Both the position numbers and the translations under genes were made by a program. A DNA stretch of 64,000 bases from DATFVA01 sp963839165 (lineage in GTDB: Bacteria > Bacteroidota > Ignavibacteria > Ignavibacteriales > Ignavibacteriaceae). Every line of letters begins with the position of its first letter. Position 1 is the stretch's first letter. Below the pieces are notes generated by a model. That model saw only the letters and a program-made list of their open reading frames with translations, had not been told where the DNA came from and searched no databases. Below are positions 27,040 to 35,640 of the stretch, in pieces. The DNA lies in the NCBI GenBank assembly GCA_963839165.1, contig CAWIUG010000036.1, forward strand, positions 372,001-436,000, read 5' to 3'.

Positions 27040-27459
27040 CTATCTTCTGCCGCCCCTTCTGCCTTTGGGACCAGTACCATCGCAAACACCTGTTCCTGAA
27101 CCCGGTCCATATCCTGTTCCATCACGGGGACCAATGCCGCTGTGTCCCGTTCCGTCGCCAGGGCCAAAACCATTGCCATTACCGCGTGCGTTATTGTACT
27201 TGTAATTATACCTGTACCAGAAACTATAATGATTTGAGTTTCTCTTTTGTGCCTTTACAAAGTCAGGGTCTACACAATTCGGAACTCCGTCACCATCGGA
27301 ATCAATCGCATTGTCATTTATTCCGTCGTTATTCAGATCTATATAGCCTTTTCCGGTTTTATTAACTTTGTTTTGTGCATTCAGTTCAGAGCTGTTCAGA
27401 TACAAACCCAGTATCAAAACCATCCCTGAAGTCATCAGAATTTTCCCTACGTTTTTCAT
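27040..27459 (-). CDS. Small secreted protein with D-x-D-G-D-G calcium-type motif and Gly-rich tail
   Basis: A signal peptide (MKNVGKILMTSGMVLILGLYLNSSELNAQ) is followed by DLNNDGINDNAIDSDGDGVP, a thrombospondin-type-3/EF-like calcium loop, then an Asn/Tyr segment and a tail of GDGTG, GPRDGTG and SGTG units ending RRGGRR. No enzyme domain is visible. It is transcribed away from the sigma-54 two-component system at 27692, much as zraP is from zraSR, and has a TGGCA-N6-TTG promoter-like site upstream. The gene at 32160 codes a shorter protein of the same plan. I infer that it is an effector or sensor partner of that system; its biochemical role is unknown. Confidence 0.8.
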   Translation of the reverse strand: MKNVGKILMTSGMVLILGLYLNSSELNAQNKVNKTGKGYIDLNNDGINDNAIDSDGDGVPNCVDPDFVKAQKRNSNHYSFWYRYNYKYNNARGNGNGFGPGDGTGHSGIGPRDGTGYGPGSGTGVCDGTGPKGRRGGRR

Positions 27460-27512
27460 TTCTATCTCCTTTTCAATTTAGTATTTTAAGGGACGTCCGT
27501 TGAGGTTCTCTG

Positions 27513-27528
27513 TTCAACGTGTGTGCCA
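27513..27528 (-). promoter_or_regulatory. Candidate sigma-54 promoter for the 27040 gene
   Basis: On the minus strand TGGCACACACGTTGAA. The -24 half (TGGCAC) is perfect and the spacing to TTG is right; the invariant C of the -12 half is A here. The transcript would start about 44 nt before the start codon. Confidence 0.45.
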
Positions 27529-27691
27529 CTATAAAATTATTCGGTTTGGGGAGATTTTGGATGAGGATAATTCCATTTCGACTATATAGGCGTTTAGCTG
27601 CGACCATCCCGGCGAATTTATATCTCCGAACCCTGATTCTGTTAAAGGAATCCAATATTTATAAAGGAATGAGAATTGCACGGGAGATATT

Positions 27692-29698
27692 GTGAAATGG
27701 AAGTTTAAGCTCCGTTCTTCTGCTGTCATCGCAATAACTGTTGTTATAGGGGGAGTGATGATCACCTCTGCTTACCTCGAACTAAAGCAGGGAAAGGAGG
27801 AATTATACCATATCCTTAATGAACAGTCGCTTGCCTTAATCGAAACCATAACCGAAAGTTCTGTTAATACCATTAATTCCGGATTTGAGATTGAGGATCT
27901 CATCACCGAAAGACTGCTCAACAATGCCCGCCTCATAAAAGATCTTGATGCTTACGGAAGGCTTACTCAGCAGAAACTTATTGAAATCGGTGAAGAAAAT
28001 GATTTATACAGAATAAATATTTTTAACAGCCTGGGCAACAGGGTACTCTCCAACCGTGTTCCCGAGCCTGACCACAATCATGGCGAACAGAATATCAACC
28101 GCTACGCAGAGATCGAACCGATACTTAACGGAAATACCGATGAATTGATAATCGGGCTAAAGGAAGCTGAGTTTAATGAGGGACAAAGATATGCCGTAGC
28201 GATGGCCCGCTCAGGCAGCAGAGGAGCTATAGTTGTTAACCTTGATGCGAAGAAGCTTCTCGACTTCAGAAAACGGATAGGTATTGGTAAGATAATTCAG
28301 GATATCTCTGAAAATTCAGGTATAAGATATATAGCCCTCCAGGATACCGGCGGTATACTGGCAGCCAGTACTAATATAGATACGCTTGATGCAATACCAG
28401 ATGACAACTTCCTGCAGCAAGCTATGAGGAGCGACTCGGTATACTACAGAACAGTTGCCTTCGCCGGCAATGATGTGTATGAGGTTGTAAAAAGACTCAC
28501 CTATGATAACTCAGTTGTGGGAATTTTCAGAATAGGATTAACACTTGATGCATTGAGAAACATCGAGGCCCGTTCTTACAAAAGGATATTGTTAATCACC
28601 CTTATACTAGCGGCTGTTTCTATTATCTCACTGAGCATTGTCTTTACATCGCAAAATCTCAGAACAATTTCTGATGAGTTTAAGAAGTTCAAAACCTTCA
28701 CAGGCTCCATCCTGAAGAATATGGATGAAGCTGTAATTGTTGTGAATAATAATTTTGTGGTTTCCCTCTTTAACAGGTCAGCACAGAAGCTATTTAATAT
28801 AAAAGAAGAGGAAGTAACCGGACGAAATCTTAACGAGTTGAATGATTTTCTTTTTCTTACCGATACCCTGAAATCGGAACGAAGCATGGAAAAGTTCATC
28901 AGCATCGATGGCGAAGGCAAGTACCTGCTGATCAGTTCAACCGCCAATTATGACGAGGATGACCAGATTGAAAGCTATACAGTTGTACTTAACGACATCA
29001 CAGAAAAGAAGATGCTTGAAGAAAATGCCCGCAGAAAAGAAAAGCTTTCAGCAATGGGTGAGCTTGCCTCAGGAGTTGCCCACGAAATAAGAAATCCCAT
29101 TAATGCCATCGGTATGATCGCCCAGCGTCTTCAGAAGGAATTCTCCCCGGACGGCAGTAATGATGAGTTTAATTCCATCACCAGTTTGTTGAGGTCGGAA
29201 GTAACCAGGATAAACAAGATAATACAACAGTTCCTGGATTACGCAAAACCTCTGGAAGTAAAACCGGAGAGAATAGATTCCGATGAATATTTCAAACAGG
29301 TTTATCAGCTGTTCGAGGGACAGGCAGACAGACGAAGGATAAACTTCACAATGCATGGCTCCAATCCCTCCCCCATTAAGATAGATCCAGAGCTGATGAA
29401 GCAGGCATTAATGAACCTGGTGCAGAATGCGTTCGATGCGGTTGACGAGGAGGGAAACATAGGGGTTCTTTATAAGTGTGAGGTGGATATGCTTGAGATC
29501 CTTATCTCTGATAATGGTAGAGGAATCCCTGAAGAAAACAGCCGGAAGATTTTCGATCTTTACTTTACATCAAGAAAAGACGGTATCGGGATAGGACTAA
29601 GCATAACACAGAAAATAATTGAACAGCATGGCGGCACTATCTCCTATGAGAGCATCGTGAATGAGGGAACTAAATTTAAGGTAGTATTACCCCAATGA
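27692..29698 (+). CDS. Membrane sensor histidine kinase of an NtrB/ZraS-like system
   Basis: TM1 (about 9-28) and TM2 (about 297-317) enclose a periplasmic sensor of some 265 residues, probably Cache-like. It is followed by a PAS domain (about 335-445; EAVIVVNNNFVVSLFNRSAQ), HisKA with H464 (SGVAHEIRNPINAIGM) and HATPase (NLVQNAFDAV, DNGRGIPEE, GIGIGLSITQKII). I see no clear HAMP. The GTG start has GGGAG 7 nt upstream. Its stop overlaps the start of the sigma-54 regulator by 4 bp, so that regulator is its partner. The ligand is unknown; the neighbourhood suggests envelope, calcium or metal stress. Confidence 0.93.
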   Translation: MKWKFKLRSSAVIAITVVIGGVMITSAYLELKQGKEELYHILNEQSLALIETITESSVNTINSGFEIEDLITERLLNNARLIKDLDAYGRLTQQKLIEIGEENDLYRINIFNSLGNRVLSNRVPEPDHNHGEQNINRYAEIEPILNGNTDELIIGLKEAEFNEGQRYAVAMARSGSRGAIVVNLDAKKLLDFRKRIGIGKIIQDISENSGIRYIALQDTGGILAASTNIDTLDAIPDDNFLQQAMRSDSVYYRTVAFAGNDVYEVVKRLTYDNSVVGIFRIGLTLDALRNIEARSYKRILLITLILAAVSIISLSIVFTSQNLRTISDEFKKFKTFTGSILKNMDEAVIVVNNNFVVSLFNRSAQKLFNIKEEEVTGRNLNELNDFLFLTDTLKSERSMEKFISIDGEGKYLLISSTANYDEDDQIESYTVVLNDITEKKMLEENARRKEKLSAMGELASGVAHEIRNPINAIGMIAQRLQKEFSPDGSNDEFNSITSLLRSEVTRINKIIQQFLDYAKPLEVKPERIDSDEYFKQVYQLFEGQADRRRINFTMHGSNPSPIKIDPELMKQALMNLVQNAFDAVDEEGNIGVLYKCEVDMLEILISDNGRGIPEENSRKIFDLYFTSRKDGIGIGLSITQKIIEQHGGTISYESIVNEGTKFKVVLPQ

Positions 29699-31065
29699 AA
29701 GAACACAACATTTTAATAATAGATGATGAACAAACCCAGCGTGAGGTTTTAACCGGTTACCTCAGGAAGAAGGGTTATCATATCCTTTCTGCTGATTCGG
29801 GAGAAGAAGGAATAAAGCTCGTGAAGCAGAATGCAGTGGATATCGTGCTTTCTGATTTTAAGATGCCCGATAAGACAGGATTAGAGGTCCTTGAACAGGT
29901 CAAAAAGATAAATCCTGAAATAAGCTTTGTTATAATCACTGCGTACAGTACAGTTGAAACTGCTGTTAAGGCTATGCGGATGGGAGCTTACGATTATATT
30001 TCAAAGCCGGTGGATCTTGATGAACTTGACCTGCTTATTGAGAAGATAATAGAGCACAGGAATCTTAAATCGGAAATCCGTAACCTGAAATCGCAGCTGC
30101 AGGAAAAGCATAAGATAACCTCCATTATCTCACAGTCTCCCCGGATGCAGGAAGTGTTAAGCATAGCCTCCCGGGCTGCCGAGAGCAATGCATCTATTCT
30201 TATTACCGGCGAAAACGGCACAGGCAAGGAGGTACTTGCAAAGGCAATTCATTATATAAGTCAGAGGAAAGACGGACCTTTCATTGCCGTCAACATCCCG
30301 GCTCTTTCCGAAAATCTGCTGGAAAGCGAGCTGTTCGGTCACGAGAAAGGTTCTTTCACGGGGGCCGAAAGGCTGAGAAAAGGCCGGTTCGAGATCGCCT
30401 CGAGGGGTACAATTTTTCTGGATGAGATAGGTGACATTCCGCCTTCCATGCAGGTGAAGCTGCTCCGTGTACTGCAGGAACGAGAAATCGAACGTGTAGG
30501 AGGAACCGAAAAAATTCCAGTTGACGTAAGGATAATCTCAGCCACAAACCGGAATCTCGAACAGAAAATTAGGGAGAGTACCTTCAGGGAAGATTTGTTC
30601 TACAGACTTAACATCGTTACGATCTGTATCCCCCCGATACGCGATCGTAAAGAGGATATTCTCCCGCTAATCGAGTTCTTCATCGAGAAATTTGCCAGGC
30701 AGAATGATAAGTCGGGTATGGAAATCTCAAAGGAGGCAGTAGACAGTTTACTTAAATACAACTTTCCGGGCAATGTAAGAGAGCTAGAGAACATCATCGA
30801 ACGCTCTGTTGTTCTTTCTCGCGGCAGCCTGATCTCGCTTAACGATCTCCCGATGAATGTGCGCGGATTCAGGGAAGAGACATCAGCAGAGCAAAGAGAA
30901 CAGGAAACGATGAACGACAAAATTGAAGCCCTCGAGAGATCAATGATTTATGATGCGCTTGCAAAAATGAATGGCAACCAGACGCAGGCGGGGAAGATGC
31001 TCGGCATTACCGAGCGCAACCTCCGCTATAAAATGAAGAAGTACGATATTAAGTCTCAGAAGTGA
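29695..31065 (+). CDS. Sigma-54-dependent NtrC-family response regulator
   Basis: An N-terminal receiver has the phospho-Asp D54 (IVLSDFKMP) and K in SKPVDL. The AAA+ domain (about 145-375) has Walker A GENGTGKE, the sigma-54 loop GSFTGAE, Walker B GTIFLDEIGD and the R-finger region. The C-terminal Fis-type helix-turn-helix is MNGNQTQAGKMLGITERNLRYKMKKYDI. The length of 456 is normal. It activates sigma-54 promoters once phosphorylated by the kinase encoded just before. Its stop codon abuts that of the convergent gene at 31066 (TGATCA), leaving no spacer. Confidence 0.95.
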   Translation: MKEHNILIIDDEQTQREVLTGYLRKKGYHILSADSGEEGIKLVKQNAVDIVLSDFKMPDKTGLEVLEQVKKINPEISFVIITAYSTVETAVKAMRMGAYDYISKPVDLDELDLLIEKIIEHRNLKSEIRNLKSQLQEKHKITSIISQSPRMQEVLSIASRAAESNASILITGENGTGKEVLAKAIHYISQRKDGPFIAVNIPALSENLLESELFGHEKGSFTGAERLRKGRFEIASRGTIFLDEIGDIPPSMQVKLLRVLQEREIERVGGTEKIPVDVRIISATNRNLEQKIRESTFREDLFYRLNIVTICIPPIRDRKEDILPLIEFFIEKFARQNDKSGMEISKEAVDSLLKYNFPGNVRELENIIERSVVLSRGSLISLNDLPMNVRGFREETSAEQREQETMNDKIEALERSMIYDALAKMNGNQTQAGKMLGITERNLRYKMKKYDIKSQK

Positions 31066-32163
31066 TCAGAAGCCCCATTCCAGGGTAATTGATGAAAGAT
31101 GGTTGTTATAATCGTAGAAATAATCGTTAGACTTATTGATGAGATAATTGTAGCTTACCAATAATCCCAGTCCGTTCGTAATTCCCTGCAGATCGAACTG
31201 CAGCTCAGCACCCAGCGCGTAGTAATTATCCTTCCTCAGCACATCCGTTTCAGTACCGTCGGAAAGCGCGATCGGAAGGTTGTTGAAGTTCCTTTGTGTA
31301 TAAATGAACTCTCCCTGGAAAGCAATATTATTTGTAATCATCTGAGTAAGTGCCATAGCTGCTTCCATTCCATCGTTCGAATATGCATCGTTAAAAATTT
31401 CTTCCTCATAGTAAATGTAATCGGTGTAGGTAATATACCTGTTGCCTGTTGTGAGGTTTTTGCGGTAGAGGAAATACCCGCTTAATCCTGTTGTTTCGGT
31501 TAGGCTCTGAGCAAGCTGTATATAACTCTTCCACTGCGAAATGTTGTCAGCTATGTCGGGAGAATTATAATGGAGTTTATAAAGCTTAAAGTCAGCTTCC
31601 GTACCGAGCGACATTGTGGTCTTCGTTGAGAAAGTGCCGCTGTATTTCAGGAATATCCGGTGCTCAAAGTGAGTAAATGAATCGAAGTTCTTATAATCGT
31701 TATAGAAAAAAGTGTAGCCGCCAAGAAGATAATCCGTTTCATTTAAGAAATGTCTATAGTTGGCATAAGCCGAGATCTGCGAGAGATCATATACCGAAAG
31801 CTCGTCGCGGTTGTTGCGAAGTGCATAATTGATGCCCGCGTTCAGTGGATTTTCATCCTCAGATAAGAACAAAGTATTTACTATTCCGAACTTATGAGAA
31901 TTCGATGATTTGAAATTATTCTCCCTGAAATAAGTAACATTGCCCGAATAATAAAGCTGAAAGTTATTTGCATCCGACTCTAAGTTATAGCCGGCTTCCA
32001 GCGACCCGCTGTGGACGACATCTGAAATCTTTTCGAAATTGTTGTAGATGTTATCATCGTAATAATTCTCAAAGCGTGTACTCAGCGAAAACTGGGCTAA
32101 AACGGATTGTGAAATCGCCCCTGATAAAAATAAGCAGATGGAGACAGCTGATAGTATTCTCAT
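31066..32163 (-). CDS. Predicted outer-membrane beta-barrel protein
   Basis: A signal peptide (ends QSVLAQ) is followed by alternating strands rich in Tyr and Asn (FENYYDDNIYNNFEKIS, FQLYYSGNVTYFREN, YANYRHFLNETDYLLGGYTFFYNDY) and a C-terminal strand SSITLEWGF ending in Phe, the usual barrel signal. I count about 14-18 possible strands in 365 residues. No named family is recognised. Its ATG overlaps the stop of the small D-x-D-G-D-G protein by 4 bp (ATGA), so the two form an operon and are probably co-regulated by the adjacent sigma-54 system. Confidence 0.8.
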   Translation of the reverse strand: MRILSAVSICLFLSGAISQSVLAQFSLSTRFENYYDDNIYNNFEKISDVVHSGSLEAGYNLESDANNFQLYYSGNVTYFRENNFKSSNSHKFGIVNTLFLSEDENPLNAGINYALRNNRDELSVYDLSQISAYANYRHFLNETDYLLGGYTFFYNDYKNFDSFTHFEHRIFLKYSGTFSTKTTMSLGTEADFKLYKLHYNSPDIADNISQWKSYIQLAQSLTETTGLSGYFLYRKNLTTGNRYITYTDYIYYEEEIFNDAYSNDGMEAAMALTQMITNNIAFQGEFIYTQRNFNNLPIALSDGTETDVLRKDNYYALGAELQFDLQGITNGLGLLVSYNYLINKSNDYFYDYNNHLSSITLEWGF

Positions 32164-32450
32164 TGCCGTCCCCGTCCGCCCTGGTGTCCGTTACCACCGT
32201 TTTGTCCTGCCCTGTGCCGCTTCCGCAGCTTCTCAAACAGCATACCTTTAACACGCTGATCGCATATTCCGTCGCCATCTTTATCAATGAATACATCTTT
32301 ATTTCGTTTCCTTGCGGTCACTGTTTCTTTTTCTCCCTGCTCTGTTTTAACGACCTCTTTCTTTTTTGTCTGAGTGCTGTCGCCATCCTGAGCTAGTACA
32401 GGAACAGAGAAAAGAATGAACAATATTACGGCAGATATAAGTGTCTTCAT
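32160..32450 (-). CDS. Small secreted protein with D-x-D-G-D-G motif and Gly/Arg tail
   Basis: This 96-residue protein has a signal peptide (ending VPVLAQ), a Lys/Glu-rich stretch, the calcium-type loop VFIDKDGDGICDQRVKG and a basic tail (GGNGHQGGRGRQ). The plan of signal peptide, I-D-x-D-G-D-G and Gly/Arg tail is that of the 139-residue protein at 27040, and the two genes flank the sigma-54 kinase/regulator pair. GGAGG lies 5-6 nt before ATG 32450. It is the first gene of an operon with the outer-membrane barrel. Function is unknown. Confidence 0.8.
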   Translation of the reverse strand: MKTLISAVILFILFSVPVLAQDGDSTQTKKKEVVKTEQGEKETVTARKRNKDVFIDKDGDGICDQRVKGMLFEKLRKRHRAGQNGGNGHQGGRGRQ

Positions 32451-32471
32451 ATTTACCTCCGTAAATAAACT

Positions 32472-32487
32472 GACAAACTCAATGCCA
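32472..32487 (-). promoter_or_regulatory. Candidate sigma-54 promoter for the 32160-31066 operon
   Basis: On the minus strand TGGCATTGAGTTTGTC, which fits TGGCA-N6-TTG exactly as at 27513-27528. The invariant C of the -12 half is T. The leader would be only about 12 nt, so the Shine-Dalgarno would start close to the transcript end. Confidence 0.4.
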
Positions 32488-32671
32488 TTGAAACAATTTA
32501 AGATTAGGGTATAGATTAGCCTGCGAGGGGGTAATTTATCCCGTGGAAGCGACCTTCCGGGTTATGGACACGACCAAATAGTCGAGGTGACACCGTTGAT
32601 AACAAAAAAGCCTGTCATTCTAGTTGATTCCTGGACAACAAGATCTATTTTTTTTGCTGTTGAAGAAAATT

Positions 32672-33040
32672 TCAGGTATTCTTTCCTTCGGGCAGTGGGT
32701 GCGTTTCGATTACTTTAATGACCTCCTCACCATGGTCTTTCAAATAAGGGCATTCACCTTTATTTCCATTAAGATAGGGACATTGGTTCGTCTGTCCTTC
32801 AAGGTATGGACATCCGCCTGATTCTGATTCGTTATTCTCTTTCATATAAGGAGAGGCTGAACTGCCTTCCTTACCATTGAGATAAGGACACACTGAGTGC
32901 GCGCCACTTTGCTGGAGCTGTTCGAGGTAGGGGCATTTATTTGCGTTATCCGGCTTATTCCCCTTTTCAACTATTATATCTGATGCGGTAAATGTTAAAG
33001 TTAACATAAATGCAAGCAGAACTAATGAAATATTTTTCAT
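32672..33040 (-). CDS. Secreted CPYL-repeat protein
   Basis: I do not recognise the family. A signal peptide (about residues 1-20) is followed by six copies of a C-P-Y-L unit: CPYLEQ (C36), CPYLNG (C51), a degenerate SPYMKE (63-66), CPYLEG (C77), CPYLNG (C87) and CPYLKD (C97). The last three are 10 residues apart; the units alternate with short Gly/Asn/Glu linkers. Cys-Pro is the core of heme regulatory motifs, and regularly spaced Cys also suits Cu or Zn. Five free cysteines in an exported protein suggest metal, heme or redox binding; this is inference. It is a single gene next to the ZraSR-like locus. Confidence 0.75.
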   Translation of the reverse strand: MKNISLVLLAFMLTLTFTASDIIVEKGNKPDNANKCPYLEQLQQSGAHSVCPYLNGKEGSSASPYMKENNESESGGCPYLEGQTNQCPYLNGNKGECPYLKDHGEEVIKVIETHPLPEGKNT

Positions 33041-33144
33041 AAAGCACCGGTCTCTTTGTTGTTAAGGGAATTCTTTATCTTAAAATAAGAAATTTAGCGG
33101 TTAAAGCAACAAGATATTCTTTGAGATCACAGGGGCGGAATCTG

Positions 33145-35244
33145 CTACTGCTTCTTAAGGACGTATCCGGAAGACGGCCGAACTTCAATCTCTGAGACTA
33201 CGCTTCCCTGGGATTCAATGCCTGCTTTCTCGGGAGATACTAGAACTTCCCATTTACCTCTCGGCAGGTGGAACTCCTCTTCACTTTCAGGATGCGCATT
33301 GAATAAAACTATAAACTCATCACCGTCATATTTTAGATCGTAGCCAAGCGCAAACTGGTTATCGCTTATATCATAAAAAGTAATATCCTCGTACCCGGCT
33401 CTTCTGAATGCATCATATTTATTTCGCAGTGCAATAAGGCCTTTATAATAATTTACCAGTTCTGCATTCTGATCAGCCTGTTCATAATTTATATAATTGG
33501 TTTCATTGTCCTTATTATAACTATTGTGATCTATGCGGCCTTTTTCGTCGTCGTTCACATTGATATCTTTCGGGATCACCTTGCTGCGTGCAAATTCCTG
33601 TCCCGCATATATCATCGACATTCCCTGAGAAGTCAGCAGAAACAAAGCTCCGAGTTTGTTCAATTTCAACTGGTCGTATGTTAGTTCTGCATTTTTATCT
33701 ACGTCAGTTATTACCTCATCCGGCTTTACGCTGCCAAGTCCTATGCGTATAAAATCTCCCAGTGTATAACCGTCGTGGGATTCAAGATAATTTACCGAAT
33801 GTTCTTTCTTCTGAAATAGACCCAGCGTATCTCTTTCAAGTGTTCCCTTCACATAGCTTTTAATACGAGTTGGATCATTATTCCCGTACCATTTTCCGAA
33901 AATCCATCCTAACCCGTTAACAGGATTCTCACCCTTCACACCATTACGTATCTGATCATTCCAGGAACCCCATCCTCTTAAAGAAAACCCCGCGGGATCA
34001 TACCCGCCGCCCCAGGGTTCGCATACAAACACAACATCGGGATTTATCTTCTGTGCCTCGTGTATAATTGCCTCAACCGTTTCCCAATCTATCAGTTTTC
34101 CAAGGTCGAAACGAAAACCGTCAATATGATACTCCTTCATCCAATAAAGGACGCTCTCCACAATCATACGGCGCATCATCGTCCGTTCAGTTTTAATATC
34201 ATTTCCTGTCCCGCTCTGGGCAATGAAATGGCCGTTCTCATCCATCCTGAAATAATAATCCTTATCAATCTCTTTGAGGTTGCCGGTTTCATACTCCGAA
34301 ATATGATTATAAACCACATCCATGATCACGGCGATTCCCTCTTTATGGAAAGCCTTAACCATATCCTTAAAATCGGAAATTGGTTTAGTAGTTGTCCCGC
34401 TCCAGGTATTCCAATTTATCTGGTCGGTTCTTTCACTATAGTAGGTTTCAGGGGCAAAGAAAGCAGCGGTCATATAACCCCAATGGTTCCGTTCGTAAGG
34501 GTTCCATGAATTCAATCTTCCATTAAGTGAATCTTTATATGGTATTTCAATGTTGGCAAACTCCTGCGACGGCAGAAGTTCAACCGTATTAACCCCAAGA
34601 GATTTTATATAGCTCAGTCCGCCGGTCTTTCCTTTTTCAGTCAATCCCTGGTAAGTACCACGTTCCTCAACACCGGAGCTTTTATCAATCGTCATATCAC
34701 GCACATGCATCTCATAGATAATGAGATCGCGCCAGTCGTGCCTTACCCATTCATCTCCCTCCCAATCGTACTCATCCTCCTTCACCACAATGGAATGTCT
34801 CTGTAGGAAATAAGTATTATAAGAAGCCACAGCGCGTGAGTAAGGATCTATGCACAACACCGGTTTACTATCCGGCTGCTGAACCTTATAGTTATAATAT
34901 TTTCCGTACAGCTCACCGTCAACAATAGCCTCCCACACACAGTTCTCATCCTTTGTCATTTTGTACTCAGTTCCTTTTTCATCTGAAGGCTCATCAAACA
35001 ACACGAGTGAAACTTTTTCAGCAGACGTGGAAAAGACGTGAAAGACGGTCTTTCCATTCTCAGTAAAAGATCCGAGCTTCTTGTCGGAATAAATCTTATC
35101 AAGTTCCTGCAGATGCTGAAGGAACTCAGTCTGCTTCTTACTTCTCTTCAATTTTTTGTCAGCGACGAACAATTCTGCACCTGTAATTTTGTTGCAAATA
35201 AAAACCGTTAAAAGGGTATATCCTATAAGCGTGTAAAACTTCAT
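33145..35244 (-). CDS. pulA: Secreted type I pullulanase (GH13)
   Basis: Pullulanase cuts alpha-1,6 branch points in pullulan, starch or glycogen. It has a signal peptide (MKFYTLIGYTLLTVFICNKITGAE), a CBM48-like N-terminal domain (about 55-145) and the GH13 barrel: YNWNPYxxNHWG-type segment around SWNPYERNHWGYM, VVYNHISEYETG, GFRFDLGKLID with the nucleophile Asp, VFVCEPWGGGYDP with the acid Glu, and LESHDGYTLGD. The length of 699 fits type I enzymes. The export signal means it works outside the cytoplasm. No other sugar genes are adjacent. ATG 35244 starts it, 25 bp after the 110-residue gene upstream. Confidence 0.92.
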   Translation of the reverse strand: MKFYTLIGYTLLTVFICNKITGAELFVADKKLKRSKKQTEFLQHLQELDKIYSDKKLGSFTENGKTVFHVFSTSAEKVSLVLFDEPSDEKGTEYKMTKDENCVWEAIVDGELYGKYYNYKVQQPDSKPVLCIDPYSRAVASYNTYFLQRHSIVVKEDEYDWEGDEWVRHDWRDLIIYEMHVRDMTIDKSSGVEERGTYQGLTEKGKTGGLSYIKSLGVNTVELLPSQEFANIEIPYKDSLNGRLNSWNPYERNHWGYMTAAFFAPETYYSERTDQINWNTWSGTTTKPISDFKDMVKAFHKEGIAVIMDVVYNHISEYETGNLKEIDKDYYFRMDENGHFIAQSGTGNDIKTERTMMRRMIVESVLYWMKEYHIDGFRFDLGKLIDWETVEAIIHEAQKINPDVVFVCEPWGGGYDPAGFSLRGWGSWNDQIRNGVKGENPVNGLGWIFGKWYGNNDPTRIKSYVKGTLERDTLGLFQKKEHSVNYLESHDGYTLGDFIRIGLGSVKPDEVITDVDKNAELTYDQLKLNKLGALFLLTSQGMSMIYAGQEFARSKVIPKDINVNDDEKGRIDHNSYNKDNETNYINYEQADQNAELVNYYKGLIALRNKYDAFRRAGYEDITFYDISDNQFALGYDLKYDGDEFIVLFNAHPESEEEFHLPRGKWEVLVSPEKAGIESQGSVVSEIEVRPSSGYVLKKQ

Positions 35245-35268
35245 CTGATTACTTTATTATGATGTGAT

Positions 35269-35601
35269 CTATTCCCCGGCCAGGATTTTGCCATCCAAAA
35301 CGGGGGTTACACAAATCAGCGGTTTTTCGGGTAAATTAAAATTAGAAAAGATCTCCTCGAACAATTGGAACTGCATACCTCTCTTCTCGAGTTTGGAAAA
35401 ACGGTTGTAGTTCATATAGCGACCATACTTATCTTTCGGGGCGTCAAAGCGGTAGGCCGATTCAAAATCCTCCCTGGCTCTGCTCTTCAAAAACTTAATC
35501 TTATTATCATCACCACCTTCACGCTCATAAGCCACCGCGCGGAACTCTTCCACAAGGTTATTATTTATAATAAGGTAGATGTTCAGTATAATTTCATTCA
35601 T
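35269..35601 (-). CDS. Hypothetical protein
   Basis: I do not recognise this 110-residue protein. It starts with a short hydrophobic strand (EIILNIYLIINNN), has a charged middle (VAYEREGGDDNKIKFLKSRAREDFESAYRFDAPKD) and ends LPEKPLICVTPVLDGKILAGE. It has no signal peptide. It sits between the membrane protein at 35639 and pullulanase, with 25-38 bp gaps on the same strand. The 5' side abuts a palindromic repeat. Confidence 0.5.
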   Translation of the reverse strand: MNEIILNIYLIINNNLVEEFRAVAYEREGGDDNKIKFLKSRAREDFESAYRFDAPKDKYGRYMNYNRFSKLEKRGMQFQLFEEIFSNFNLPEKPLICVTPVLDGKILAGE

Positions 35602-35611
35602 TTCGTATTCT

Positions 35612-35640
35612 TTGTCATCCTGAACTCGTTTCAGGATCTC
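35612..35640. repeat. Palindromic interspersed repeat
   Basis: TGTCATCCTGAACTCGTTTC followed by AGGATCTC is a hairpin (CCTGAAmCGAGTTTCAGG type) that I know as a widespread short repeat in many bacterial genomes. The upstream gene ends inside it. A diverged copy lies at 37416-37464 in the opposite orientation. Confidence 0.55.

Noticed and set aside
26844..27179. 111-codon frame overlapping the D-x-D-G-D-G gene
   Set aside because: It crosses the intrinsic terminator and overlaps the real gene in another frame; low-complexity Met/Val/Glu sequence.
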